A stretch of DNA of 64,000 nucleotides from Arthrobacter stackebrandtii. GTDB lineage: Bacteria; Actinomycetota; Actinomycetes; Actinomycetales; Micrococcaceae. Under the pieces are notes generated by a model that did not search any database, was not told the DNA's origin, and saw nothing but the letters and a program-made list of their open reading frames with translations. Below are positions 36,705-48,133 of the stretch, piece by piece. The stretch is taken from NCBI RefSeq assembly GCF_017876675.1, contig NZ_JAGIOI010000001.1, positions 4,092,001 through 4,156,000 of the forward strand. The letters run 5' to 3'. A program made the translations under genes and the position numbers. How positions within the stretch are numbered: the first letter of the stretch is position 1; each line of letters begins with the position of its first letter.

Positions 36705-36896
36705 GGGCAGCCCAGGACCGGGCGCGCGTGGCGGGAGCCGCTCCCTTCGGGCACAGTGGCAGCCCATCCCCCAGGCGGGCGGGCCGCCGTCGTGCCCATC
36801 TCCGAGCCAACTGCATTAAGTATCACTACGCCTCCGCGGGCTTCGAAGGCACAAAGCTGGGAAGATTGAAGGGCAGCGCAATCCCCTGGAGGCTCC

Positions 36897-37865
36897 ATGA
36901 ACACCCTGATCCGTAAATTTCTCGACTTCTTCACCTCTTCCGGGCAGGAACCGCCGGCGGCAGTTGCCATCTTGGGCGAACCCGACGGCATGCCGCTGGC
37001 CAGCGCCGCATACCTGCGCGAATTTGCGCACCGGCTGGGTCTCGAGGTTGATGACCTGTCGCCGGCCGAGCAGTCCGAGTTGAAGCGGCGCCTGGACGAT
37101 TCCATGGACTTCCGAGAAGAAAACTACAGCCGCCTGTACCACGGGGTCTACGAGCTGGGCCACGGCTACTCGCTGGACGATGCCCAGCGCGTCAGTGCCC
37201 GCATCAATGAAATCAGCGCAGAACCAGCGGCCGGAGCCTACCTCGACTACCGGGAAAATGCCGTGGCGGCCGAGGCACTGATGGCTGCCGGGGCGCTCCT
37301 GCGCCAGGAGGGGGATCTGGCTGCCGGGGCGCGGCTGTTCCAGCTGGCCGACGCCCGCCGGCACCGCAGTTCCCTGCTGTCCACGTCCGTGGCAGCACTC
37401 ACGGCGGGCGGAACCGCACAGCTTGCGGAAGGTGCCGGACAGGCCACGGCCGTTGGCGCAGGCGCCACGGCTGATGCAGGCATCGTGTCGGCAGACAAGG
37501 CACCCGGCGAACCAGCCGGCACTTCCTCAGGATCAGGCACGGCCCGGGACGGTTCCGGCGACGCGGCGGCGCAATCCGGCATTGCCATGCTCATGGCAGA
37601 CCGGAGCAAGGATGCCGGCGATTCCGCACCGGAGATTTCCGAGCCCACCCCGCCTCACGCTGCTGCAGGCACACCGGGCCAGGCTCCGAAGCCGGCCTCC
37701 AGCTCCGGTGCCGCCTCTGACGCCACAGCAGGCGGCGACGGCGGACCTGCCGCGGCAGCCGGCACCTCAACCGGGACGGCAGGCAGTAGCCCTGTTTCCA
37801 ACAACGCACCCAAGGCCGCGCCCAAGGCGGCCCCGGGGCAGAAGCCTGTCAAGAAGAACCGATAG
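36897..37865 (+). CDS. Uncharacterised protein with long Ala/Gly/Ser-rich tail
   Basis: 322 residues, no family recognised. Residues 1-160 are helical and charged, with YLREFAHRLGLEVDDLSPAEQSELKRRLDDS and repeated NYSRLYHGVYELGHGYSLDDAQR-type helices. From about 160 on the sequence is low-complexity Ala/Gly/Ser/Thr/Pro and likely disordered, ending in a basic KAAPGQKPVKKNR. No signal peptide or membrane helix. CCTGGAGG lies shortly before ATG 36897. The gene is flanked by a terminator downstream and stands alone. Confidence 0.65.
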   Translation: MNTLIRKFLDFFTSSGQEPPAAVAILGEPDGMPLASAAYLREFAHRLGLEVDDLSPAEQSELKRRLDDSMDFREENYSRLYHGVYELGHGYSLDDAQRVSARINEISAEPAAGAYLDYRENAVAAEALMAAGALLRQEGDLAAGARLFQLADARRHRSSLLSTSVAALTAGGTAQLAEGAGQATAVGAGATADAGIVSADKAPGEPAGTSSGSGTARDGSGDAAAQSGIAMLMADRSKDAGDSAPEISEPTPPHAAAGTPGQAPKPASSSGAASDATAGGDGGPAAAAGTSTGTAGSSPVSNNAPKAAPKAAPGQKPVKKNR

Positions 37866-37891
37866 CCGGCCCCGGCCACATCCGGCACTGT

Positions 37892-37960
37892 GGCGCCGGC
37901 CCTCCCTCAAGGACACCGCATGCGCGATGTTCGCCAGGGACGGCCGGCGCCATTTTTGTT
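37892..37960 (+). terminator. Terminator-like inverted repeat with T-tract
   Basis: GGCGCCGGCC (37892-37901) pairs perfectly with GGCCGGCGCC (37942-37951), followed directly by ATTTTTGTT. The loop of 40 bases is long for a terminator but the T-run is clear. Confidence 0.55.
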
Positions 37961-38234
37961 GGGACCAAACTCGCGGCGTGTCACCAAACAGGCGGCGGGC
38001 TGGGCAAGGGCGGTTCCGTCACCTTGTTCGATGGTGAGGAACGAATTCACCGGCACTTGGGTGTGCATCGACTCCGGCGACGGCGACCACGGCCACCACG
38101 TCGACCCGGCCCACCTGATGCGGAGCGCCATGGCCCGGCGCGGCCCTGCACCGCACGCCCCACATTTCCTGATCTGCTGTGCTGGTGCGAGTCCAACTCT
38201 GGTATGACTGGTAGCTGGACTTCAAGGAGACGGT
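37961..38234. other. Gene-poor gap before the small membrane protein gene
   Basis: After the terminator about 270 bases remain. A 58-codon frame at 38031-38207 on the plus strand lacks a ribosome site and recognisable content, and I do not call it a gene. The region ends in CAAGGAGA, the ribosome site of the next gene. Confidence 0.5.
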
Positions 38235-38822
38235 GTGGAGAACAACAACGGCGGCCAGGCTGTCAAAAGCAACAAACGGGCCGGAAAGCGCACCACCACC
38301 AGGGCATTAACCATAAAAATATTGTGGTCTTCGACGGTCCTGGCGGCGGTCCTTTCTGCTGTGGCTGGGGCCGCGGTATTTCTTTTCGCCATGCCGCAGA
38401 CACCGGGTGGGGGCAATCCGGCGCTGCTTTACCCGGCGTATGCCCTCAGCTGGCTCGGCGCTCTGGCACTTCTGGCCATTGCCATCCTGTCCATGCCGTT
38501 CAGCAGCGAGGACGACGAATGGGATGCCGGACTGGAGCAGCTGCATCCGTTCTGGCGTCCGGTGATAAAAATCGGTGCCTGGATTGGTCTCGGACTTCTC
38601 CTCGTGGCGCACATCGCCGCCGCCCTCGGCTCCGACGGTGGCGGCATCCTGCCGGGCAGGCCACGATTCACCATGTCGCTGCTGGCCATCCTTGGCGCCG
38701 CCGGGGCACTTCTTGCCGGCAGCGCCCTCGGACTGCCGGCCACCATCGCCCTGCTGGCCGCCTGGGGTTTGTCGCTCGTGCTGTTCCTCGTCCGCGGGAT
38801 CGTAGGGTTGTTCGTCGAGTAG
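38235..38822 (+). CDS. Small integral membrane protein, unknown
   Basis: 195 residues starting at GTG 38235 after CAAGGAGACG. A basic N-terminus (KSNKRAGKRTTTRALTIK) is followed by four or five hydrophobic helices at about 28-52, 65-85, 110-130, 145-165 and 168-193. An acidic loop (SSEDDEWDAGLEQLHP) lies between helices 2 and 3. No family recognised. Confidence 0.7.
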   Translation: MENNNGGQAVKSNKRAGKRTTTRALTIKILWSSTVLAAVLSAVAGAAVFLFAMPQTPGGGNPALLYPAYALSWLGALALLAIAILSMPFSSEDDEWDAGLEQLHPFWRPVIKIGAWIGLGLLLVAHIAAALGSDGGGILPGRPRFTMSLLAILGAAGALLAGSALGLPATIALLAAWGLSLVLFLVRGIVGLFVE

Positions 38823-38842
38823 CAGTGGCGGCTTTCGTCAGG

Positions 38843-39304
38843 TCAGCCCATCCGCTTCGGCCTGTAGCTGGCAGGCGTGAACGCACCATCCTCCGCCACA
38901 TGCGTCTCCGCACCCGGCACCCTGTCCGTGTTGTGGGCGCTGACACACAGCCAACCGCCGTCGCCCTGCTTGGCCATCACGAAGCTGAAGACTCCCCTGC
39001 GCCGGCCCGCCGGTTTCCCGTCCGGCGTGACCTGCCCGGTGACCACCCAGGCTGCGTGGACCACGGCGGTGTCGGCCCCGATGCGCCGCACCGTCACTTT
39101 TCCCAGCGACATGGATGAGTGTGGAAATATGTGTGCAAAGCCGTACGCGTGTGCGTCCCTGATCTGTCCGCGGGTACTCCACCACAGGCCCACCACGTTG
39201 ACAAAGGCGGCATCGTCGGTGAACAGCGCCGCGAGGTCGTCGGCGTCGGCGTCATTCCAAGCGGAGGCAAAGCCGGCTGCCACGTCTTCTGGCCGGTCAA
39301 GCAT
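38843..39304 (-). CDS. SnoaL-like / SgcJ-EcaC family protein
   Basis: 153 residues, NTF2-like fold: DVAAGFASAWNDADADDLAALFTDDAAFVNVVGLWWSTRGQIRDAH, then a strand-rich half ending VFSFVMAKQGDGGWLCVSAHNTDRVPGA. Proteins of this group are small isomerases, cyclases or hydrolases; the reaction is unknown. ATG 39304 is chosen since the fold starts there, although the frame is open further upstream. Confidence 0.8.
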   Translation of the reverse strand: MLDRPEDVAAGFASAWNDADADDLAALFTDDAAFVNVVGLWWSTRGQIRDAHAYGFAHIFPHSSMSLGKVTVRRIGADTAVVHAAWVVTGQVTPDGKPAGRRRGVFSFVMAKQGDGGWLCVSAHNTDRVPGAETHVAEDGAFTPASYRPKRMG

Positions 39305-39476
39305 GGATCGTGCCCTCCATTCCGGTGCAGGCAGCCCGTTGGCGCCCTCCGGCAACCGTATCAACCCCGCGGCAGCCGGCAGCTTGGTGGACTTCAATCC
39401 CGGTGATTCCCGCCAAGCAATTCGGCGCCGGCTTTTTGGCCAGACATGGACCAAAAGCCTTGGCCACGAACAACGC

Positions 39477-40622
39477 TCATGTCCCTGCGTCCGGAAGGTG
39501 GCCATGTGCGCCATACCGGCCCGCAGCCACCGTGGCCACCGCGATGGTTACCAGTGCACCGAGGACGAGGGCTGCGGGTTCCCCTGGCGCCAGCAAACCT
39601 TGCTGTATCCCGATGGTGGCCGCTGCCACCGGGACTCCCAGCTGCGAGGCAGCCAGCAGGCCGAGAGCGAGGTCCTGTCCCAGCAGTCTCATGCAGGCGT
39701 GCACTGCCAAGGCGCCCAGCCCCAAAAACAGTCCCAGCACGATCATCCTCGGATGGCCACCGAATGCCTGCAACTGTAGGGAGGCGCCGAGCCAGACGAA
39801 GAACAGGGGCCCCAGGAAGCCCTCGGTAATGGCAAATAGCTGCCGGGCCAACCGGCGGGGCTCCCCCACGGCAGCGACGGCCAGCCCAAAGGAGAAACCG
39901 ACCAGCATGATGGACACATGACCCCAAACCGCCACGCCGGACAGGGTAAACAGGACCACCAACTGCAGCCGCAGCTCCAGCGCAAACTTCCGCTTCTCGG
40001 ACACCCTGTGGATTCGCTGCTGCGTGCCCCTGCGTTCACCCTCTCTCAAAACAAGATAGACGACGCCGGCGCCCGCCAACACGGCAGCCACACCCAGCGC
40101 GGTCCGGCCCGCCGCCGACGGATCCATGGCCAGCGGCAACGCGACAATGGCCACGACATCAGCCAGTGCCACCTGGGCCATTGTGGCCAAAATCCGGGGA
40201 CCCCGGAGACCCAGGGACGTGACTATGGGCAGCACCATTGCCGCCGAGGACGAGGCCATCAAGACAGCATAAAGTGGCGCCTGTCCTGTACCAAACAGCA
40301 AAGCAACCCCGATTCCAGCAACGGCCGCCAGCACAGTGACGGCCGCTTGCCGGACTGCTGCCGCGGACAGGGAGGCCCGCAGCGAAGTGTCGCGCACGGG
40401 TACGTGGCTGCCGGCAACAAACATGACCAGGGCAAAGCCGACGTCGGCAAGAAACACAAACGCCGGTTCAGCCGGGTCCACCAGATTCATTCCAGAGCGG
40501 CCAATGAGAATCCCAGCCACCAGTTCCCCGACCACTATCGGCACCCGCCACTGGCGCGGCAGTGCCAGCAACGGCCCAAGCAGCGCCGCGGCACAAATGA
40601 CGGCCAGTAGGGGAAAAGTCAT
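39477..40622 (-). CDS. Kef/NhaP-type cation:proton antiporter
   Basis: 381 residues, about eleven to twelve hydrophobic segments with the CPA2 pattern: VPIVVGELVAGILIGRSGMNLVD, LADVGFALVMFVAGSHV, ASSSAAMVLPIVTSLGL, MAQVALADVVAIVALPLAM (family Asp in ALADVV) and GPLFFVWLGASLQL. No C-terminal TrkA domain. It likely exchanges Na+ or K+ for H+. It is the first gene of the stress island and points away from the universal stress protein gene upstream. Confidence 0.87.
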   Translation of the reverse strand: MTFPLLAVICAAALLGPLLALPRQWRVPIVVGELVAGILIGRSGMNLVDPAEPAFVFLADVGFALVMFVAGSHVPVRDTSLRASLSAAAVRQAAVTVLAAVAGIGVALLFGTGQAPLYAVLMASSSAAMVLPIVTSLGLRGPRILATMAQVALADVVAIVALPLAMDPSAAGRTALGVAAVLAGAGVVYLVLREGERRGTQQRIHRVSEKRKFALELRLQLVVLFTLSGVAVWGHVSIMLVGFSFGLAVAAVGEPRRLARQLFAITEGFLGPLFFVWLGASLQLQAFGGHPRMIVLGLFLGLGALAVHACMRLLGQDLALGLLAASQLGVPVAAATIGIQQGLLAPGEPAALVLGALVTIAVATVAAGRYGAHGHLPDAGT

Positions 40623-40887
40623 GCCATGATCCTTGCCTTCTGCATTCCGTCGGCGTAGCCCGCTGGCGTCCCCTTGAGGGAATCCAATGGCAGGGGGCAT
40701 TCAATTCCCGGCAGGCCAGCCAAACCGCTTGACACCAAGACCCGGTCCCATCACGGATGGCGGCAACTGCCAGCAGCAGCGGGCCGCATTGGTAATGCCG
40801 TTGTCCGGATACGACGCCCCGCCGGGACGGGATAACCCGGCCGACACGCTTTCCACAAGCATGTCCAGCCCGGCCGAAGCCCTTTCC

Positions 40888-41352
40888 TCACGAGTCTTTC
40901 CCGGGCCTGTCGGCTTCCTCGCCCGTATTCACCACCAACACGGGACAGTGAGCATGTGCCACACAGGCCTGGCTGACCGAACCGAGCAGGAGCCCCGCGA
41001 AGCCCCCATATCCCCTGCGTCCGACAACAAGCATGTCCGAGCCGTCGCTCATTTCTATGAGCTTCTGCCGTGGCTGGCCATGGACCAAGGTCGTTGACAT
41101 GTTGGCAGGCAGTGGCTGGCCAAAGGTGTCGGTGACGGTGGCCTGGAGAAGTTGCCTGGCACCTTCTTCGAACTCCACCGTGCCCAAGGCATAGGGAACG
41201 GCCAAGGACGTGGGGACATTCCAGCAGGCCACCACTTCAAGCCACGAGCCGGTCGCATTTGCCATGCGTGCAGCTTCCTTGAGCGCCGCAATGGACCCGG
41301 CAGACCCATCAACACCGACGACAATTTTGCCCATTTCCTGATTGGTGCTCAC
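40888..41352 (-). CDS. Universal stress protein (single domain)
   Basis: 154 residues. The ATP-binding pattern of UspA proteins is complete: VVGVDGSAGSIAALKEA at the start and VVGRRGYGGFAGLLLGSVSQACVAHAHCPVLVV (G-2x-G-9x-G-S type) at the end. GTG 41352 is preceded by AAGGAAGG at 8 bases and is preferred over ATG further in. Single-domain USPs sit beside dosRS in Mycobacterium (Rv3134c); here it is one of four intact USP genes in the island. Confidence 0.9.
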   Translation of the reverse strand: MSTNQEMGKIVVGVDGSAGSIAALKEAARMANATGSWLEVVACWNVPTSLAVPYALGTVEFEEGARQLLQATVTDTFGQPLPANMSTTLVHGQPRQKLIEMSDGSDMLVVGRRGYGGFAGLLLGSVSQACVAHAHCPVLVVNTGEEADRPGKDS

Positions 41353-41470
41353 TGTAGATACCTTCCTTCGACGCCATGTCCATCTGGCTTCCATGCTGCA
41401 GTGCCCCGGCACCGGTGCATAGGGTCCAACGGCACCAAATTCATTGCCGGCTCCGAAGCCTTGCCAGGTA

Positions 41471-41516
41471 TTCGGGACCTATGGCTCTGTGGTCCGCCAC
41501 ATTGGCGGAATACTCT
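41471..41516 (+). promoter_or_regulatory. DosR-box-like site plus -10 upstream of the AarF gene
   Basis: TTCGGGACCTATGGCTCT (41471-41488) is a diverged palindrome. The hexamer TACTCT (41511-41516) follows at the same 21-nt distance from the box end as at the PPOX promoters. The AarF ATG lies 7 bases after the hexamer, predicting a leaderless transcript. Confidence 0.4.
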
Positions 41517-41523
41517 GGCTGAC

Positions 41524-43248
41524 ATGAAGTCAGGCTTGGCCTTGCAACCGCCTGGGTTGTTAGGCATTAGACCAAGCCCACATGATCAACCCTTGGAGCT
41601 GGCAGTGGCCAACCATTTTGAACGCTACGTGGAAGTCGCGGAAATTTTGATCCGGCACGGATTCGGCCAGATCGCCCCGTTGCTGGGGCTCGGACAGATG
41701 CACCTGGGGCCCACACCTCGCAGGGCCGGCACACGGGCCACGCCCGAACGGCTGGTTGTGGCTTTGGAGGAACTAGGTCCCACATTCATCAAGCTGGGCC
41801 AGTTGCTCTCAACACGCCCGGATATTTTGCCCCGTCCCTACATTGCCGCGCTGGCACGGCTTCAAGATGATGCCCCTCCCGTGGCGACGGAACAAGTCCG
41901 CATCATCGTCGAACAGGAATTGGGAGCCGGCATTGACGTTGTTTTCAGCACTTTTGTGGATGCACCGCTCGCCAGTGCCTCGATCGGCCAGGCCCACGCG
42001 GCAACCTTGATCGACGGCACCTCCGTCGTCGTGAAGGTGCGCCGTCCCGGAGTCGTTGCCCAAGTCCAGGAGGATCTGGAGATACTGCAGAATCTGGCCC
42101 ACCACGCCAGCCGCAACTGGGCGGCCTTGGCTGACTACAACGTGGAGGCCGTGGTCTCTACCTTCGCCGCCACGCTGCGGGCAGAACTGGACTATCTCGT
42201 TGAGGGACGGAACGCGGAGCGGTTTGCCCGAAATTTTGCCCATGACACCGGCATCCACATACCAAAAATTCATTGGGCGACCACCACGTCCAGGGTGTTG
42301 ACCATGGAGAGGATCTACGGACGGCGGATCGATGACGCACAGGTTGCCTCCCTGCCCCTGGCAGACAGGGACCGGCTCGCCACCACGGCGGCCAAGGCTG
42401 CAGCCAAGATGATTTTCGAAGACGGCTTCTTCCATGCCGACCCGCATCCCGGGAATTTGTTCGTGGAGTCCAACGGCCGGATTGCCCTGATCGACTTCGG
42501 CATGGTGGGAGAGGTGGATGAACAACTCCGCCAACGGCTCGGCACGCTCCTGCTCGCCTTCAGCCGCAACGACCCCGAACGAATCAGCCGTGCACTGCTG
42601 GGACTTTCCGTCAACGGGGCTGCCCCCGACCGCGGACGGCTCCGGCAGGACATGGCCGTTTTTATGAAGCAGTACCAGGGCCGGAGTCTGGGCGAGATCC
42701 AGCTTGCACCGCTGATCGTCGAAATGTTGGCCATCCTGCGAAACCACCACATCCAACTACCTGGCAGCATTGCCCTGCTCGCAAAAATGGTCATCATGAC
42801 CGAAGGCATGGGGGTGGGCCTCAACCCTGGCTTCAACCTCGGCAAGGTACTCAAGCCCTACGCCGGGCGGTTGGCCCTTGAACGAATCAACCCGCGAAAG
42901 CTGCCAGCACTGCTGAGACAACTCGGCCTGGACGCCGCCGCCCTTGGTGCGGACATGCCGGAAAGGCTGGAACGACTGTTGCAGCAACTCGACGACGGCC
43001 TCGAAGTGCATCTGCGCACCGAGGAGATCACTCCGCTTGTGGCAAGGGCCGAACGCATTGGCAACCGGCTGGTGGCCGGCCTAATTCTCGCCGCCTTTAT
43101 TCGCGGCATCGGTGATCTGACGGCCGCTGACCGCCGGCACCTGCAAAACTGGCAGAACACGCTGCTGGCCACCGGTGTTGGTGCAATGGGAGCCATGGGC
43201 GGTTTCCTTGCATGGACGTCCCGACCCGGGCTCCGCATCCGCCGCTAA
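41524..43248 (+). CDS. AarF/ABC1/UbiB-family atypical kinase
   Basis: 574 residues. The ABC1 family motifs are all present: LGPTFIKLGQLLSTRPD (KxGQ), the Ala-rich loop ASIGQAHAATL with VVVKVRRPG (Lys), the ExD-like ELDYLVEGRNAERF, GFFHADPHPGN and LIDFGMVGEVD. Two C-terminal hydrophobic helices near 515-565 anchor it to the membrane. UbiB proteins are ATPases that help quinone biosynthesis or lipid traffic; in an actinomycete the quinone is menaquinone. No ribosome site precedes ATG 41524, which agrees with the leaderless promoter predicted there. The 3' end overlaps the convergent PPOX gene by 4 bases. Confidence 0.87.
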   Translation: MKSGLALQPPGLLGIRPSPHDQPLELAVANHFERYVEVAEILIRHGFGQIAPLLGLGQMHLGPTPRRAGTRATPERLVVALEELGPTFIKLGQLLSTRPDILPRPYIAALARLQDDAPPVATEQVRIIVEQELGAGIDVVFSTFVDAPLASASIGQAHAATLIDGTSVVVKVRRPGVVAQVQEDLEILQNLAHHASRNWAALADYNVEAVVSTFAATLRAELDYLVEGRNAERFARNFAHDTGIHIPKIHWATTTSRVLTMERIYGRRIDDAQVASLPLADRDRLATTAAKAAAKMIFEDGFFHADPHPGNLFVESNGRIALIDFGMVGEVDEQLRQRLGTLLLAFSRNDPERISRALLGLSVNGAAPDRGRLRQDMAVFMKQYQGRSLGEIQLAPLIVEMLAILRNHHIQLPGSIALLAKMVIMTEGMGVGLNPGFNLGKVLKPYAGRLALERINPRKLPALLRQLGLDAAALGADMPERLERLLQQLDDGLEVHLRTEEITPLVARAERIGNRLVAGLILAAFIRGIGDLTAADRRHLQNWQNTLLATGVGAMGAMGGFLAWTSRPGLRIRR

Positions 43249-43667
43249 TCTCCGTCAGGCTCGCCGCCGAGAACAAACTTTCGGCCGTCGACACTCGCCG
43301 GGGTGATCTCCACGTAGGTCCATTTCCGTGTCCTGGTCCAGGATTCAAGGTGGAGCAGGTCGGCAGCATCAATCTCCGTCTGGGACTCCACCGCCCTGGC
43401 CGTCCCCTTGACCACGATGCTCCATGCTTCCCCGTCGCCTACTTCGTCGCATTCCAGGGCCACCAAGGGATTGATCGCCATCTCTGCAAGCTTGGTGCCC
43501 GGATTGGTCCTGATCCATATCTTGTCTGTGGTTGCGATAAAGTTCAGCGGAAAAATGTCCGGCTGGTTGGCGACGCTGACGGCCAACCTGCCAAAACGGC
43601 TGCCCCGCAGCAACTCCCACGCTTCGTTCCATGGCAACACTGCCCCTGGTTCTTCATCACTAGTCAT
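43245..43667 (-). CDS. Pyridoxamine 5'-phosphate oxidase-fold protein (PPOX copy 1)
   Basis: 140 residues, split-barrel flavin/F420-binding fold: LPWNEAWELLRGSRFGRLAVSVANQPDIFPLNF, IWIRTNPGTKLAEMA, VALECDEV and WSIVVKGTARAV. This group is small and binds FMN, F420 or heme; the mycobacterial DosR regulon contains similar proteins. It has two paralogues in the window (47085-47555 and 55716-56186). The start is 33 nt beyond a DosR-box-like site and 6 nt beyond a -10-like hexamer. Confidence 0.85.
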   Translation of the reverse strand: MTSDEEPGAVLPWNEAWELLRGSRFGRLAVSVANQPDIFPLNFIATTDKIWIRTNPGTKLAEMAINPLVALECDEVGDGEAWSIVVKGTARAVESQTEIDAADLLHLESWTRTRKWTYVEITPASVDGRKFVLGGEPDGD

Positions 43668-43673
43668 GATCCG

Positions 43674-43718
43674 ATCATCTCCCTGTTCCGTGCCGCTTGG
43701 TAGGGCCCAAAGACCGTG
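43674..43718 (-). promoter_or_regulatory. DosR-box-like site plus -10 of PPOX copy 1
   Basis: Read on the minus strand, CACGGTCTTTGGGCCCTA (43718-43701) is followed by 21 nt and GATGAT (43679-43674), then the ATG after 6 nt. It shares GGTCTTTGGGCCCTA exactly with the site before PPOX copy 3 at 55.7 kb. Confidence 0.6.
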
Positions 43719-44081
43719 TTGGGCCACCGCACCACTTCCCGCGGACAGCCGGCTGCAAAACTTGGGACTTTGGACCGTGGTCTCAGGCCCGGGATGGGGT
43801 GACCATGTTTGTAACCCGCACACGTGCGGGACTCGAACAAGGAGATTAGTTCCAGTGACAAGACAGGCACGCTGGCAGGACGGTGGTTGCAGACCCACCA
43901 TGGCGCACTCACAACTGACGCATACGCGGCCGGTCCCTGCGACGTCACCATGCCCCAAGGACAGGGAGGGACCCGCCACACGCCACTCCCCCTTGCGATT
44001 GAGAACCCAGCTGCCGGCTGGCACCTGGATCTTGCCGTCCCGATCCCAACACATCGCAACAAGAACCGGAGGAAGTTTGTC
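43719..44081. other. Upstream region of the DUF3040 gene, with a second box
   Basis: About 360 bases without a confident gene. TTGGGACTTTGGACCGTG (43762-43779) is a further DosR-box-like site; a weak hexamer GACCAT follows at 43801. A 14-codon frame from ATG 43805 ends TAG at 43849 (MFVTRTRAGLEQGD) after such a promoter and could be a leader peptide. Nothing else is recognised. Confidence 0.45.
43762..43779 (+). promoter_or_regulatory. DosR-box-like site upstream of DUF3040 gene
   Basis: TTGGGACTTTGGACCGTG fits the mycobacterial DosR consensus (TTSGGGACTWWAGTCCCSAA) at GGGACT and the following CC positions. It lies 303 bases before the DUF3040 start and about 95 before PPOX copy 1. Confidence 0.5.
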
Positions 44082-44408
44082 ATGGAACTGTCGGAGCACG
44101 AATCACTGATCCTCCAAGAGATCGAGCAAACCTTGACGGCCGGCGACCCGCGGCTTGCGAGGGCCCTGTCCACCGCCACGCTCAAGCGCACGGCAGTCCA
44201 GCACCTGCTGCTTGGCGCCACCATCATGGGGTTGGGCGTCGGAGTGATGGTCTTCGCCCTCGCACTCGGTTCGATGCCCGTAGGTGCGGTCGCCTTCGCT
44301 TCCATGACGGCAGGTGCCTATGTCTCTTCAGCCAGGGTTTTTCGGCTCAGGACGAAGAATGCTCTCAAACGAAAATCAGGCAAGTCCCAGAATGAGCCCG
44401 ACCAGTAG
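44082..44408 (+). CDS. DUF3040 family small membrane protein
   Basis: 108 residues. The N-terminal MELSEHESLILQEIEQTLTAGDPRLARAL is the hallmark of actinobacterial DUF3040. Two transmembrane helices follow (HLLLGATIMGLGVGVMVFALAL and MPVGAVAFASMTAGAYVSS), then a basic tail. Function unknown. Ribosome site GGAGGAAG. The dosR-like gene follows in the same direction after 136 bases. Confidence 0.85.
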   Translation: MELSEHESLILQEIEQTLTAGDPRLARALSTATLKRTAVQHLLLGATIMGLGVGVMVFALALGSMPVGAVAFASMTAGAYVSSARVFRLRTKNALKRKSGKSQNEPDQ

Positions 44409-44544
44409 CCTCATGCGTTGCCTGCCCGGTGCAACCACCAAACGGGTGGCCGAGCTCCTAGACTGGCTTGAGACGGGCCACGCGGTTCGGTGTTTCTTCT
44501 TGCGTCATGAGTTCGGTGGATCAATCCAGGAGATGAAGGCAGTT

Positions 44545-47078
<2,534 letters not shown>

Positions 47079-47084
47079 CAATCC

Positions 47085-47555
47085 ATGAATGAGAAAGCAG
47101 CCGCCGCACGGGCGGAGAACCTCCCGGTCCACGAATGTTGGGCACAACTCCGGGTTGTCTCAGTAGGCAGGCTGGCTGTTTGGGACACGGACCATCCAGA
47201 CATCTTCCCGGTCAATTACACGGTGGATCACGGCACTCTCGTCTTCCGGACAGGCGAAGGCACGAAGCTCTCTGCACTGCTCCGTGGCCACCCCGTGGCT
47301 CTTGAGGCCGACGGCGTCGATCCTGACACCGGTGTTGCCTGGAGCGTGGTGGTCAAGGGGCCGGCCGAGGTTCTGTCCACAACTGATGACCTTGTGGACA
47401 GTTTTTCGCTGCGACTTTTCCCCTGGCATGCAGGTCACAAGGACAACTTTGTGCGCATCCAGCCAACTTCGGTCACGGGTCGACGATTCAAGGTCACCCC
47501 TCCGGCGGACTGGTGGACCGCGTATGCCAATGCCCCTCACTCTTCACCCGAGTGA
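47085..47555 (+). CDS. Pyridoxamine 5'-phosphate oxidase-fold protein (PPOX copy 2)
   Basis: 156 residues. VHECWAQLRVVSVGRLAVWDTDHPDIFPVNYTVD, LVFRTGEGTKLSALL, VALEADGV, AWSVVVKGPAEV and FVRIQPTSVTGRRF follow the pattern of copies 1 and 3, with longer N- and C-termini than copy 1. No ribosome site precedes ATG 47085; the -10-like hexamer 6 nt upstream predicts leaderless translation. A universal stress protein gene follows after 66 bases in the same direction. Confidence 0.85.
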   Translation: MNEKAAAARAENLPVHECWAQLRVVSVGRLAVWDTDHPDIFPVNYTVDHGTLVFRTGEGTKLSALLRGHPVALEADGVDPDTGVAWSVVVKGPAEVLSTTDDLVDSFSLRLFPWHAGHKDNFVRIQPTSVTGRRFKVTPPADWWTAYANAPHSSPE

Positions 47556-47621
47556 CACCTGCCACAGGGCGGCCCGCCGTCAACCGGCGCATTCCCCTGC
47601 AGGCCCTTCCTGAGGAGCCCG

Positions 47622-48089
47622 ATGGACACTCCCTCCACCCATGCCGGCCGCGTCATCGCTGGGGTTGACGGCTCGGTCCACTCCGCGCGCGTCTTGAGAA
47701 CGGCGGCAGTCCTCGCCGGTGCCCTGAACCTTCGGCTCGACGTCTTCACCTGCTGGGAGCGGTCCGAGATCGACCTTGCGGCGCATATTCCCACCGGTGT
47801 GGTTGCGGAAGGCGACCCGCTGGAAGCGGAGGCAGCCCGCTTGGTGGAGGACGCCGTCGAACGCGTCTTTGGCTTGGAACGCCCAAGAACACTGGCCACT
47901 TTCGTCAGGTACGGCCATCCTTCCCAAATTCTTGTGCAGGAAAGCGCCAGCGCCTGCCTGCTTGTCGTGGGCCGGCGCGGACAGGGCGGTTTTGCCGGCC
48001 TCCGCCTGGGATCTGTGTCATCCGCGTGCATCGCCCATGCCCGTTGTCCGGTACTCGTCGTCAACAGCGACGTGCGGCCGCGGGGCTAG
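47622..48089 (+). CDS. Universal stress protein (single domain)
   Basis: 155 residues. VIAGVDGSVHSARVLRTA and the ATP-loop LLVVGRRGQGGFAGLRLGSVSSACIAHARCPVLVV are complete. CCTGAGGAGCCCG provides the ribosome site. Probably co-transcribed with PPOX copy 2. Confidence 0.9.
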   Translation: MDTPSTHAGRVIAGVDGSVHSARVLRTAAVLAGALNLRLDVFTCWERSEIDLAAHIPTGVVAEGDPLEAEAARLVEDAVERVFGLERPRTLATFVRYGHPSQILVQESASACLLVVGRRGQGGFAGLRLGSVSSACIAHARCPVLVVNSDVRPRG

Positions 48090-48133
48090 CCACACACCGG
48101 GCCAACCGTCCAGTGTCCGGACACCGGCCCACA

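Noticed and set aside
38031-38207. 58-codon small protein gene
   Set aside because: No ribosome site and no recognisable content; left as intergenic.
40660-40690. TCCC-CTTG-AGGGA palindrome as a further DosR box
   Set aside because: Its arms are in the opposite order (CCC...GGG) to the DosR-like boxes, and no hexamer follows at 21-22 nt.
43820-43850. tRNA T-arm-like sequence (GTTCGAGTCCC on the minus strand)
   Set aside because: The flanking bases do not form a T-stem, acceptor stem or anticodon arm.
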